Source of the DNA: Luscinia megarhynchos
Taxonomy: Eukaryota > Chordata > Aves > Passeriformes > Turdidae
NCBI GenBank assembly: GCA_034336665.1
Contig: CM067590.1
Location: 1,893,748-1,957,747 of the forward strand
Length of the DNA: 64,000 nt
Direction of reading: 5' to 3'
Part shown: piece after piece, positions 42,301 through 54,970 of the stretch
How the letters are laid out: each line of letters begins with the position of its first letter
Numbering within the stretch: position 1 is the first letter of the stretch
The notes under the pieces: model-generated
What the model saw: the letters and a program-made list of their open reading frames with translations, nothing else
Database searches by the model: none
Told to the model about the DNA's origin: nothing
Position numbers and translations under genes: made by a program

Positions 42301-45300
42301 CCATGTCCATGCTACTCCAGAGGCTGACACAACTTTTATCCTCACTCAAAACCATTCAGCAGAAGGAAATTCACCTTTTTGTGCACACACATACACACTT
42401 GTGCACCTCCACCTTTGAGAACAAAGGTAAAAGCTGAGACCACGAAGCCACTCACGGGTGATGTTACTTTGCTTTTAGTTGCACAGCCCAGCTCTCCTCA
42501 GGCTCCACCATCCCCACAACTGGGATCCAGGTCTCTGGCCCTGGTGCAAACCCGGCTGACCTTGGGCGCTCGCCCTTCCCGTGCCTGAGGCTGCCACACC
42601 CGCGGAGGTGACAGCCCCGTCCCTGCTCCAGGCACCACAGCAGCTGGGAGCAGGGCACGGGCTGGGAGCAAAAAAATATCCACAAAATCCTCACGTGAGA
42701 GAACTCAGACACCTTCCCCAAGAGCTGCTTCTTGGGGGACAAGGATAAAAACTGAAAGCTGGACAAAAGCTTTTGGAACTTCCCAATAACCAAGCCATGT
42801 CAGCTGGAACGAAACAAATCGTCTGTCCCTGTTATTTTTCACCTCCTGCTAATTTCCAGAGCAATCCAGAATGAACCTGGTGGCATTCCCACTAGGACTA
42901 AACCCCCTCTTCTCTTCCCTTTGGTTTCTGGGCCGGAGCTTTCTCCTGGCTGGTGGAACTCCATCTCCCCATGCCACAGCTGCTGATGGGCTCCCAGCTG
43001 GAGAAGCAGCCCGAGCTCCTGCACAGCCACAGCCCTGGGCAGCTGTGCTTTAACTCCTGTCCAGGAAAACAGGGCTGGGCTCCAGCCATGCCCCCAGGTC
43101 TGTCTGCTGCTTCAGGGAACAGATTTACCCCCAGGGGCTGCTGAGCTCTGCCTGCAATGGAGATGGGGATGGGAGAGCCAGAGGGACAGGGACAGGCAGA
43201 GGAGCAGCTCTGCCACCCCAGGGGACAGGCAGTTAAATGGGGAGCAGAAGGATGGCACAGTCAGTGGGAATGAGAAGACATCTGTGGGATTCTTGGGGCT
43301 GACCTGTGCCAGGACTGGACTTTGAGGCTCCTTGGACATCCCTTCCAAGGCAGGATATTCCACCACTCTGTGCCAGAGAGCAAACTGGAGCAACTGGAGG
43401 GGAGGGAGGTGCTCAGAGCCAGAGCAAGGAAGTGAAGATGGGATGGAGGAGATAAAGCAGAGAGCAGATGAAAACAGGAGAGAGCAGCCAAATTTGAGAC
43501 AGATGGAGAGTGGGGATGCTGTTTGGAATCGGGGAGCTGAGGCAGGGCTGCAGGCACGGAGGAGAGCTCCAGAATTTACATTTTTCTTCAGGACAAGTGA
43601 GAAAGCTGCAAACTGGGGAGGAGTCTCTCTGGAGACACTCCACAGGATTGAGGACACCTCTTGGAGAGGTCCTGCAGAGACTCTGGATGCCCTGAAATCC
43701 AGGGTTTTACTGACAGATTTTTGCACTTTTTCTTTCTGAGGGCTGTTTCTCAATGCCTCACAAATAAAATTAAAATAAGGGTTTTCTGACAGAACAAACA
43801 AACAGGGAGTGAATTATATTCCATTTCCCTGTCAATAACTTCTCCCCAAGCCAGTCGTCTGATCATCATAAAAAGTCCATTAGGCAGTAATTGGGGAGGC
43901 AGGAGGGGCAGGGCTGGGCTGGGGAACAGGAGCAGCCTGCTCCCCAACTGGCCTTTTCTGGGAAGGCAGACAGGATAATTATAGGCTTCAGATGGAGACT
44001 TCCTCCGACTGTCAGCAGCTCTTGGCTCCCTTCAGGGAGATGGGACTGGCAAGGTTGGGCAGAGCAGGGTAAAAAAAGATCAAGGATGTTTTTTTGGGAG
44101 TGAAACATTTCCACCTGGCTACTCCCCTGCTGCTGAGCCACCAAAGCCTTGCCTGACTCAGAGAAGCTGGGCTGGCACAGGATGCAGCCTGTTCCCCTGT
44201 GGCCATGGGGAATGGCACCTGCAGGATCCCCAGGAGGAAGGATGGCACCAGCACGGGGGTGGCACACACAGAAGATGGTGAGGAGGATGAAGAACTCGTG
44301 GAATGCACCTTCAGTGCACTGATGCCCAGCAGCCCCTGTGCCAGCTGCCCCCCTCCCCTTGGCCAGGATGAGGCAGCAGCTCTCACTCACAGCTGTGCTT
44401 TGGTAATTTGGGGATCTGGCACATCCTTCAAGCTGCTGTGTGCAGGGCTCTGGGACCCAGACCCTTTGGAAGGGAGGAGACTCAGCTACCAGAAATCTGC
44501 TCCTAGCTCCACATCCAAGGTGAGAGGAACCTCATTATCCTGCCTGCTGGAGGGGAAGCATAATCCTTCCTTCTGGTCTGTTTGAACTGCTGCTTTTCAG
44601 GGATGGGGCTGCTCCTTATCACTTGGGAGCAGCAGCTGGGATGAAGCCATCCCGTCCCCACAGGACCCCGCCAGGCTCCCCCTGCACATCCCTGTGCAAG
44701 GATCCCCCTCCCTCCCTCACAAAAAGGTGAGTCCCAGCTCCAGTGACTGGCACTCGACACAGCCCAGCAGAGCATTCCCCCAGCTGTGGTTTATGCTGTG
44801 ATTTGGGACAGGCACGTGCAGTGACACACACAGGATGCAAACTGCTCCCTGGGATGGGGCAGGGCCGTGGGGACATCCCACAAGGGCTCAGCCTCCCACC
44901 TGCCCTCCCTCAGCCATCCTGGTGGGCAGCAGGGCAGGGCCCCACTGCTGCTCTCCCCTGGTACCCTCCAACCCCAGGGCCAGGCAGTGCCCTGGGGGGC
45001 AATGCAGGTTCTCTGGCCAGGAGCCTCCTTCCCCTTCTGGCCCTACAGGAGAAGGTTTCTGCTCGTGTGAGGAGATGAGCACTGCTGTAAGGGAGGATGG
45101 CAGCCCAGGAGCCCGGGGCACACGAGCCCCTCCCAGCACTGCAGCAGCATCTCATCCCAGATCTGTCCACGAGTCCCAAAACAAGGCATAACAGCCCAGA
45201 GCAGGGGCAGAGACCCAGGAGCTGTCCTGGCAACTTAATGAGGGCCCCTTGTCCATCACTGACAGCAAGCCCAGGTTGTTTGCAAGCAGCAGCTGGAGGC

Positions 45301-46959
45301 AGGAGCTCTTCCTGCCCTTGCCATATCGCTCAGACAGCTTCTCCTCCAGCCATGTCATCAATACTGGCATCCTGGAGCAGCCTGATTCACCACCCACCTG
45401 GAAAGACACAGCTAAAGAGGATTTGGCTCTTTGCTCAACTTCCACTGCTCTGTTTGAGTCCCTGAAGGAGCAGAGTCCACAGGGGACACCAGAACACAGA
45501 CAAACGTTTCCTACAGGACGAGCCTGCAAAAAGCAAAAGCTCAATGAGCCCAGACCCACTGCCAGGGGGCAATGCCAACTTCATCCAGCCCAGGCCTGGT
45601 CCTGAGCCTCTGCAAAGTGACAGCAGAGCCAGCAGCAGGGGGAAAAGCAGCTGCTGCAAGCTCCTGCAGCTCAGGGCCCTGGGGCTGGAGCCCAGGACGG
45701 GGTCAGGAGCAGCTCAGACCTGCTCAGGGGCACTCAGGGGAAGGGACCCTGCCCTGCCCAGCAGCTCAGCACCACCCAGCCAAGGTCTGACACGGGCACG
45801 TGGGGATCTGCTGGGGATGAAAGGCACACCAGGCAAATGAGAGATGTCTGATAGAGCTCTGCTCTCACTCTGCAAATAAAAGCTGGATTACTTCCACTTA
45901 CTGCTTCTCCCTTCAGGCAAGAGGAGGAGGCTCTTGGTCTACAGGAACAGGGGAGGTGCAATTCCTAGAGCCCAGGACTGGGGTGTTTTTAAAGGACCCT
46001 TTCACCACTGCTATCTGACTTCTGGTGAGACACTCCAGCCCACGCTTTCCGTGGAACAAAAGGAGACTCTGGATAGACAAGCTTGAAACACCTGAGTGTA
46101 AACAGTAAATGATAATGATATTATGAGCCTGCACTCCTTATTGAAACTGGGATGTGGAGGGAGCTCGAGACAGGAGATCTCAAAAAGGAGAAACCAAGAC
46201 CTAATAAAGCCATGACTAATGGATGAGCACAACCTCCAGCAGAGATGAGCTTTGACTCTTACCACACAATTTCTGTCTCTGAACCACACTGCTCATCATT
46301 CAGATTTGTAGTGGGAACATCAACACAAAAGAATCAAAAAAAAGAGACTTCAGCAACAGTGCTGAGAACTGACAGCAGTGGGAATGAGATGAATTCAGCT
46401 TTGGGACAACTAGAGACTCAGTGAGCCAGAACACAGTGCAGGATGTGAATGAGAGAGAAATGGAAACATGGAAAAGCAGCAGCCACGCCTTAAACTTGTC
46501 TGTCAAAGGCAGCAATTGAGGGGGGTGAGCTTTTCCGGAGTAGGACAGCTCCTGCTCGTGTCTGACACTGCCAAGGGATGGCTTTGTACCAGGAGCTTGT
46601 CCTGCAGCCCTTCCAGGTGCCCTGCCCTGCATCCCTCTCCCCTTCATTCCCTCAAGTGGCAGCTGCTGGAAGGAATCACAAGTAGCAGGTCTTAGAAGAA
46701 AAGGGTGTATCACAGCACTCTTACAGCAAAAACCACACAAACCCCCTCAAAAACCAAGCAGGTCCTCCCCAAAAAGACAGACAAAGGAAAATGAGGCTGG
46801 AGGATCCTCCTGGCTCCCTGGGACATCACTGGAGCCTGTCCCAGGGTGATCTGTAAGAGCTGAATGGAAAAAAACCTTACAGCACCTTTTGAGAAATTCA
46901 TCCAAACAAATCAAAGTCCAGGCTAAAGATCTGTAAGTGTTGGCACTCTGAGCAGCACA

Positions 46960-47350
46960 CTCAGACTAATTTATGAATAAATCCATGGATTCCAATGGAG
47001 GTGAGGGAGGATGAGGACACAGTCAAATTAATTTGACTTTATTAATTAAGAAAACCACCAAGTTTCATCACCCCACCACTCTTTAGAGGTTGTGTGAGAG
47101 TGGGGGGAGCTATGCTCATTAATTATGCAGAAAATGCAAAACTATCATCCTCTGAATGAGTTTAAAATAAGAGAAACCCTTTCAGAATGGGGAGAAATTA
47201 CTCCCCAAGGCAGCTGAAATTTCTCCAGCAACTTCAAAGGACAATAAATTATTCAAATCACTCGCGCCACTCGCACGCTCTCTCTCTCTCTCCCCTTCTC
47301 AATTTTATGCTCCTGAGTCAATTAAAGATTTGGAGGACTCGGGGAAACTT
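46960..47350. promoter_or_regulatory. AT-rich unique block, candidate conserved non-coding element
   Basis: Contains TTAATTTGACTTTATTAATT, CATTAATTATGCAGAAAATG and ACAATAAATTATTCAAATCA with no repeat signature, followed by a short CT run at 47278-47293. Homeodomain-like TAATTA and octamer-like words are visible. Function is inferred only from composition. Confidence 0.3.
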
Positions 47351-47696
47351 TGTAGAATGCTAAACCAGTTGCAGCTCCTTCTGTTTATTTTTTTCCTTTA
47401 AAGCTCTGCCTTTCTCTCGGCCTCCAAAGGAAGCAGCCGTGGCTCGGTGCAGATGAAACGAGCGGCGCCGGATTCCAGCCCCGCTCAGAACGTTTCATGT
47501 CTGCAGCACCAGGGCAGGACAGGCTGAGGCTGTGGGAAACCAGGGCAGCCCAGAGCCCCTCAGTCAGTGCTCTGAATCATTCATCCCACTGCCCCCTTCA
47601 AAGCCAAGGAGCAGACATCCAACATGTATTTATTTATACTGCTCTCTCCTGGCCCTCCTCAGCTCTGGCTGTGCTGGGCTTTGCAGGGGGAGAGCC

Positions 47697-48215
47697 TAGG
47701 CTGGGGCAACCAAACCAGGGCTGCTAAGCAAACCAGGAACTGCTAACCAAACCAGGGGCTGCTAAGCAAACCAGGAGTGCTAACCAAACCAGGAGTGCTA
47801 ACCAAACCACAGTGGGATAGCCAAACCAGGAGTGCTAACCAAACCAGAACTGCTAACCAAACCAGGAGTGCTCACCAAACCAGGCTGGGGTAACCAAACT
47901 AGGAGTGCTAACCAAACCAGGAGTGCTAACCAAACTAGAACTGCTAACCAAACCAGGCTGGGTTAACCAAACCAAGGCTGCTAACCAAACCAAGAGTGCT
48001 CACCAAACCAGGGATACTCATCAAACCAGAACTGCTAACCAAACCAGAACTGCTAATTAAACCAGGCTGGAGTAACCAAACCAGAACTGCTCATTAAACC
48101 AGTCTGGGGTAACCAAACCAGGAGTGCTCACCAAACCAGGAGGGCTAATCAAACCAGAACTGCTAACCAAACCAGGGTGGGGTAACCAAACCAGAACTGC
48201 TCACACAACAGCCCC
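47697..48215. repeat. Minisatellite, 16-18 bp units
   Basis: Units of GCTAACCAAACCAGGAGT with variants GGGGTAACCAAACCAGG and ATCAAACCAGAACTGCT, about 30 copies. Confidence 0.94.
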
Positions 48216-48269
48216 ACAAGAGAAGTCCCTGCTCAAAGCAGCAAATCCAGGCAAGCACAGGGAGGGCTG

Positions 48270-49035
48270 GAAGGGGCTGCACAGAGTGAGGGGTACACAG
48301 AGTGAGGGGTGCACAGAGTGAGGGGCAGCACAGAGTGAGGGGCAGCACAGAGTGAGGGGCAGCACAGAGTGAGGGGTACACAGAGTGAGGGGCAGCACAG
48401 AGTGAGGCAGGTACGAGTGAGGCGGGGTACAGAGTGAGGGCAGCACAGAGTGAGGGGCAGGTACGAGTGAGGGCAGCACGGAGTGAGGGGGCAGCACGGA
48501 GTGAGGGGCAGGTACAGAGTGAGGGCAGGTACAGAGTGAGGGGCAGGCACAGAGTGAGGGGCAGGTACAGAGTGAGGCAACACAGAGTGAGGGGCAGGCA
48601 CAGAGTGAGGGGCAGCACAGAGTGAGGGGCAGCACAGAGTGAGGGGCAGGCACAGAGTGAGGGGGCAGCACAGAGTGAGGGGGCAGCACAGAGTGAGGGG
48701 CAGCACAGAGGGTGAGGGGCAGGCACAGAGTGAGGGGCAGCACAGAGTGAGGGGCAGCACAGAGTGAGGGGCAGGCACAGAGTGAGGGGCAGCACAGAGT
48801 GAGGGGCAGCACAGAGTGAGGGGCAGCACAGAGTGAGGGGCAGGTACAGAGTGAGGGCGACAGAGTGAGGGGGCAGCACAGAGTGAGGGGCAGGCACAGA
48901 GTGAGGGGCAGCACAGAGTGAGGGCAGTACAGAGTGAGGGGCAGCACAGAGTGAGGGCAGGTACAGAGTGAGGGCGCAGGGTGAGGGCAGCAGAGTGAGG
49001 GGCACAGAGTGAGGGGCAGCACAGAGTGAGGGACT
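48270..49035. repeat. Minisatellite, 17-bp units
   Basis: About 45 units of GCACAGAGTGAGGGGCA with length variants (GGTACAGAGTGAGGGCA). Minus-strand frames give false Cys-Ala-Pro-His-Ser-rich proteins. Confidence 0.96.
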
Positions 49036-49260
49036 ACAGCACTGAGCGCTGCACAGGCGCAGCACAGCACAGATGCAGAGGCAGCACAGGGGTGCACAGC
49101 ACAGGCACATGCACAGGCACTTGCAGGCACAGGCAGGCAGCACGGACCACAGATGCTGCACAGCGGAGGGCACAGCACTAGACATGGGGCACAGGGGCAC
49201 AGCACAGTAGGGCGGCACAGAGTGGCACACAGAGTGCACAGTGCACATGGGCTGCACAGT
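49036..49260. repeat. Degenerate GCACAGGCACA-rich tract
   Basis: Irregular repeats of GGCACAG, GCACAGG and AGCACAG that continue from the preceding 17-bp array with no fixed period. Confidence 0.75.
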
Positions 49261-50289
49261 GCCTCAGAGAGGGCAGCTGGAGCCCAGATCCCATTCCCCA
49301 GCTGCAGTGGAGAAACGGACGTTCACTGCTCGAGCATCATGGAACAGCACACTGAGCTGGACCTTCCAGAGAATAATGCTGGGCCCGCCAGCCACAGACA
49401 GCAGGAATCCCTCACGATTCCCTTCAGTGGCCCAGGAGATTTGTACTGAGCTGGTCTGGAAATGACCACGAGCACAGACCCTGGCAGACAGAAAACACCT
49501 GATGTGACCCAGGGCTGGGAGAGACCCTGGAATGATCCTGTCCTTCCTGGCAGCAAGGGCAAGAACTGTTGATGTGGAAAGTCATAAAGAAAGAAGTCTT
49601 GGCTTCTTGGCACAGAGGAACAGCCCCAGATTTGGCATCCAGGTACGAGGACAGACATTTCCCTCGCATCCCAATCCTCTGCAGGTGACATTTTCACACA
49701 AGCCACTTGTTTACACAACAAACAGATGCTCTTTTCCCCTAACTTAACCATCTAATGAAGCTGAGCAGAAAGAGCCTCTGGCAGGGAAAGATCCTTCACC
49801 AGGAGACACCCATGGCTGGGACCCAAACTCCGTGGCTGCTGCTGCCCCCAGGGGCTCCTCAGCAGAGATAATTGAAGGAGCATCCTCAGTGTGGGGCACA
49901 GCTGAGACTGGGAAGGGACAGCCCCCCCTGCCCCCAGGATGCTCTTTCAGCACATGATTTATTTCCTTCTGGGTCCTAGGGAAGACACAAACTTTCCAAT
50001 TTGAGTTATCTTAAGAAAGAAAAAGAAAAGAAAAAACAAAAAGAAAAGAGATGCCTCACTTGATGCAGTCAGGCAAGGTTTAATTTAATCAGGCACTTAA
50101 ACAAGGTGACACAGAAGCTTAATTCAGTGTCCTTGAGTGAGACAACAAGGAGCCCAGGAGCCTCAGCAAGATCTCAGCTGGCAGACGGGGAAGGAAAGGG
50201 CAGAGCAGCAGCAAGGACAGGGAGGTGTCCCCTGGCTACAGAGGCACAGGAACAGGGACAGCAGCTGGGGTGGGCAGGGAAGCAGTGAT

Positions 50290-50635
50290 ACCTGTGCAGG
50301 ACTCAGGGATACCTAACTGTGCAGGAGTCACTGATCTCTGCCTGTTCAGGATTCAGTGATCTCTGCCTGTGCAGGATTCAGGGGTCTCTGCCTGTGCAGG
50401 ACTCAGTGATCTCTGCCTGTGCAGGATTCAGGGATCTCTGCCTGTGCAGGACTCAGTGATATCTACCTGTGCAGGATTCACTGATCTCTGCCTGTGCAGG
50501 ATTCAGTGATCTCTGCCTGTGCAGGATTCAGGGGTCTCTGCCTGTGCAGGACTCAGTGATATCTACCTGTGCAGGATTCAGGGATCTCTGCCTGTTCAGG
50601 ATTCAGGGATCTCTGCCTGTGCAGGACTCTTCCCT
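50290..50635. repeat. Minisatellite, 25-bp units
   Basis: About 14 units of GATCTCTGCCTGTGCAGGAT plus TCAGT, with GGACTCAGTGATATCTACCT variants. Confidence 0.95.
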
Positions 50636-50779
50636 CTCCTGGGCAGTGCTCCCACCTCAAGCACTCCCAGCTGGAGCAGCTTTCCCCCACCATGGAGACA
50701 TTTCCTTCCCACTGACATTGCCCTGACGTGTCCATCAAGAGCTGAGATGGAGCCTCCTCCATGTTTATTCCCCTCTCAC

Positions 50780-50868
50780 CTGGCAGGCAGACATCTCACC
50801 TGGCAGACAGACATCTCACCTGGCAGACAGACATCTCACCTGGCAGACAGACATCTCACCTGCCTTGG
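50780..50868. repeat. Short 20-bp tandem repeat
   Basis: Four to five copies of CATCTCACCTGGCAGACAGA. Confidence 0.95.
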
Positions 50869-51149
50869 CCAGCAGCTGCTCACAGCCTGGCCCTGCAGAG
50901 CTGGAGCTGAGCTGGCAGGGGCTCATCCTGGGGATGAGAGCAAGGGAGGGACTTCAGGAGGGGAAGCAGGTGCACCTGTGAGGGCTGGGACTGGATCTCA
51001 GAGCACCTTAAACCAGCCCCAGCCTGAACACACACCTGGAGGAGCTGCACTCATCCCATCCCAGGTTTTTGCCACGGTCCCACTGCTGCCAGCCTGGCTG
51101 TGGCTCTGCTGGCCCCAGGGCTGCTCACCACCCCCTCCCACGAGTTCCT

Positions 51150-51400
51150 GTGTTCTGCAAATTAATGATGGAGCACGGGCAATTAAAAGGGAAGGAAGCC
51201 AGGGTAATGCATCATAAAAGGGGCTTTATTCTTTTATTTTGTCAATTGCAATTTAGATTTAATTATTTATGGTAATACTTCAGAGTGTGCTAGTAAGGGT
51301 TCTATACCCTGATTTATAGAAGGAAGGAATTGTAAGCAATAAGTAATGTTCCCTGCCCTTAAATCTTTGCTGGGGTGGAGAGAGCCACGCACCAGCCTTC
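51150..51400. other. AT-rich block resembling an ancient amniote repeat
   Basis: Contains TTATTTATGGTAATACTTCA, GTGCTAGTAAGGGTTCTATA and TAAGTAATGTTCCCTGCCCT, which loosely fit the pattern GTGCTAGGCGCTGTAC ... GTCCCTGCCCC seen in old amniote LINE tails. The match is diverged and made from memory. Confidence 0.35.
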
Positions 51401-51699
51401 TGTGTATGCAAAGTGCCAATTAGCAAATGCCATTGTGAAACACAAAGGTTTAATCAATGAGAAAAACCCACTTGGAAACAGCGAGCGTGCTGATTCCAGT
51501 CAGAGAAACAACCACATCTCCATGCAGCAAATGGCTGTTCTGGGCAGCTGAGGAGCCCGTGGAGCTGGGCTGGGGCTGCCTGGGGGCAGGGAGGGCAGGG
51601 GGCCTGAGCACTGCCCAAAGCAGCAGGACAGGGGCAGGAATGGGGACAGGGACAGGACAGGAACAGCTCCTGCCCACACGAGGCTGGGTCTGTGCACAA

Positions 51700-52045
51700 T
51701 GACAGGTTTGGGGTGCTTTAGGATCACACAGTGACAGGTTTGGGGTGCTTTAGGATCACACAATAAGAGGTTTGGGGTGTTTAGGATCACACACAGTGAC
51801 AGGTTTGGGGTGTTTAGGGGTCACAGTGACAGGTTTGGGGTGTTTAGGGGTCACAGTGGCAGGTTTGGGGTGTTTGGGGGTCACAGTGACAGGTTTGGGG
51901 TGTTTAGGGTCACACACAGTGACAGGTTTGGGGTGTTTAGGGATCACAGTGGCAGGTTTGGGGTGTTTAGGGTCACACAGTGACAGGTTTGGGGTGTTTG
52001 GGGATCACACACAGTGACAGGTTTGGGGTGTTTGGGGGTCACAGT
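51700..52045. repeat. Minisatellite, about 30-bp units
   Basis: About 11 units of CAGTGACAGGTTTGGGGTGT plus TTAGGGGTCA. Variation is mainly TTTAGGG versus TTTGGGG and extra CACA. Confidence 0.95.
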
Positions 52046-52689
52046 GAGATTTTTGGGTGCTCCCCACGGAGGGCTCGTGGCCCAGGCTGGTGTGTGAGCA
52101 GCCAGGCTTGGTGCTGTGCCCAGCTCCATCAGCAATTTGGGAACATTCCTCTCCCTCCTGCCTGGTTTCCTCTCAGCTCCAAGGGCCCCATTTGGGGGTG
52201 CAGCTCCTGGGGAGCTCCCCCACCTTCCTGCAGTGCCAGCTCCTGGTACACAAAACAGCAGAATCCTTCAGAAAAGGACAATACTTTCCATTTAATGACA
52301 CCACTGAAACTCACAATAGAATTTGTAATTTCCAGTTCCATGGCTGCCTGTGACCATACGGAAGAAACAAAGAACATGTCCATGTGCAACCAAAGAAACA
52401 GAGAAAGAACATGTCTGTGTCACACCTTTCAATTATTGTTCTCCTCAGATGCCCAAGGAGGAGCAGCAGGCAGAAAGTAGTGTGGTGCTTTGGGTTTTTA
52501 ATTTAAATGGCAGTTTCCTTTAAATAGAATGCTCCTGCCACAGAAAGATTTAAATCACTGACTGAGATCAATTAGCCTGGGAAACAAGGGAAGTGTTTTA
52601 ATGGTCCTTTGATTGCAGAGGCCACAGCTCCCCCAGGGCTGTGCTGGGAGAGGAGCAGGGCCCAGCTCAGCCCAGGCTCTGCTGCACTG

Positions 52690-53030
52690 GGTCTGCTCCC
52701 TGCAGAGCCCTCCCAAAGGCAGAGCCCCAGGGAAATCTCAAAGGCAGAACCCCAGGGTTCCCCCAAAAGCAGAACCCCAGAACCCTCCCAAATGCAGAAC
52801 CCCAAGGAAATCCCAAATGCAGAGCACCAGGGAAATCCCAAAGGCAGAGCCCTCCCAAAGGCAGAACCCCAGGGTTCCCCTAAAGGCAGAACCCCAGGCT
52901 CCCCCAAAAGCAGAACCCCAGGCTGCCCCTCCCCAGGGCTCCCCAAAAGTAGAACCCCAGGCTCCCCCTCCCAGGGCTCCCCCAAAAGCAGAACCCCAGG
53001 CTGCCCCTCCCCAGCCCCGGGTTCCCAAGG
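52690..53030. repeat. Minisatellite, AAAGGCAGAACCCCAGGG type
   Basis: About 13 irregular units with core CAAAAGCAGAACCCCAGG and spacers of CTCCCCC or GAAATCC. Confidence 0.9.
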
Positions 53031-54149
53031 GCTGCAGGCCCGGGGTGAATTAGGGCAGGAAATGGGGTCAGCCCCTGGCCAGCACAGCCAGGTGGAAGCT
53101 GGCCAAGGGATTACAGGCATGTGGCAGGGCCAGGGCTGATGGCAGAGGACATGTCAGAGCAGGGACAGCCCCTCTCAGCTCTGCAGGTGGCACTCAGAGC
53201 TGCTGCTGCCTGCCAGGCCCGTGGGGAGCAGCTGGGGCCAGGATGGACCTGCCAGGGCTCAGGAGCCCCTGCAGGGGCAGGAACCCCCAGCTCAGTGCCC
53301 AGCCATCCTCCCCAGGCAGCCAGAGCAGCCCCAGGGCAGCTCAGCCCGTGCCCCAAGGGCACAGGGCAGGGAGAGACAACAGCTGGCCCAACATCTGCAC
53401 AGCAAGCAGGTGAGAGCAGCCTGCAAGGTTCCTGCACGGCATCTGTGAGCAGCCAGAGGGAAAAGCACAAACCCTCCCAGTCCAGGATCCAAGGACACTG
53501 CAGAACCACAGGAGAGAGAACCCGGGCTGCAAGGAGTCTGCAGAGCAGGGACAGTTTCAGCAGGGCTCAGGGCACAGCCCTGCTGCACTGCCCCTCCTGA
53601 GGGATCTCCCCAGAGGCTCCCTGGCAGGCAGGCAGCACGAGGGAGCTCTGCTGGAATTCTGAGCAAACCTCTCCCCAGAGAGGAGGGACAGGCAGATGTT
53701 TGTTCCTTCCCAGGAAAACGATGAGCAGAGGAGAACTGAGGTCACACAGCCACGATCTGGAGATTCACTGCCAGCACTGAGCACAGGCCTGGCTGCACAC
53801 CCAGAACTCAATGCACCCCAATTTCTGCTCATGCTGAGAGGCTGCAGAGCTGCACAACACCTGAACCCTCCCTCCACACCTGCAGAGCTGCAGTTTCCTT
53901 TGCAGACTGATTTTAGGTGTTGTCACAGGAAACCAGCAGCAAGAACAAGACCCTGACCCAGATCCCCACTGATCCCCACTCCTGGCCCCACTGCACAGAG
54001 AGAATGGAGGTGCCCAGGGCCCACTGTCACTGCCAGCAGAGCCACCCTGAGCCCACAGAGCAGCAGCCACCAGCCCTGGGTGCTCACCAATGCAGAGCAT
54101 TGGCTCCAACACCAGAGTGGGAGCTGGATAAATCCTTGGGCAAAGGCCC

Positions 54150-54970
54150 CTGCCATCTCCTGCCATCTCCTGCCATCTCCTGCCATCCCCCTACCTGCCC
54201 CTGCCATCCCCTGCCATCCTCTGCCTGCCCCTGCCATCCCCTGCCTGCCCCCTGCCATCCCCTGCCTGCCCCCAGCCATCCCCTGCCATCTCCTGCCATC
54301 CCTCTGCCATCCCCCTGCCATCCTCTGCCTGCCCCTGCCATCCCTCTGCCTGCCCCTGCCATCTCCCCTGCCATCTCCTGCCATCTCCTGCCATCCTCTC
54401 TGCCTGCCCCCTGCCATCTCCTGCCATCCCCTCACATCTCCCTGCCATCTCCTGCCATCCCCTGCCTGCCCCTGCCATCTCCTGCCATCCCCTGCCATCC
54501 CCTGCCATCTCCTCTGCCTGCCCCCCTGCCATCCCCTGCCTGCCCCCTGCCATCCCCTGCCATCCCCCTGCCATCCCCTCTGCCTGCCCCTGCCATCCCC
54601 CTGCCATCCCCTGCCATTCTCTGCCTGCCCCCTGCCATCTCCCCTGCCATCCTCTGCCATCCCCTGCCATCCCCCTGCCATCCCCTCTGCCCTGCATCTC
54701 CCTGCCATCCTGCCTGCCATCCCTATCCTGCCATGCTCTCCCCTGCCATCTCCCCATCCCCTCTCCCCTGCCATCCCCTCCTGTCCTGTCTCCTACTGCC
54801 ATCTCCTGCCATCTCTGCCATGCCATCCCCCTGCCATCCCCTGCCATCTCCCTGCCATCCCCTGCCATCTCCCCTGCCATCCCCTGCCTGCCCCTGCCAT
54901 CCCCTGCCATCTCCCTGCCATCCCCTGCCATCCCCTGCCATCTCCCTGCCATCCCCTGCCCATCCTGCCT
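54150..54970. repeat. CTGCCATCCC polypyrimidine-rich repeat (820 bp)
   Basis: About 75 units near 10-11 bp (CCTGCCATCC, CCTGCCATCT, CTGCCTGCCC). Frames of up to about 400 codons on both strands arise because no unit holds a stop. Confidence 0.95.

Noticed and set aside
46240..46310. ATGAGCAGTGTGGTTC ... GTAAGAG on the minus strand as a possible first exon
   Set aside because: Phase is acceptable but the short peptide is polar, unlike a signal peptide.
48163..49257. Minus-strand frames of 198-364 codons rich in Leu-Cys-Ala-Ala-Pro-His-Ser
   Set aside because: Pure translation of the 17-bp repeat. No start context, domain or splice support.
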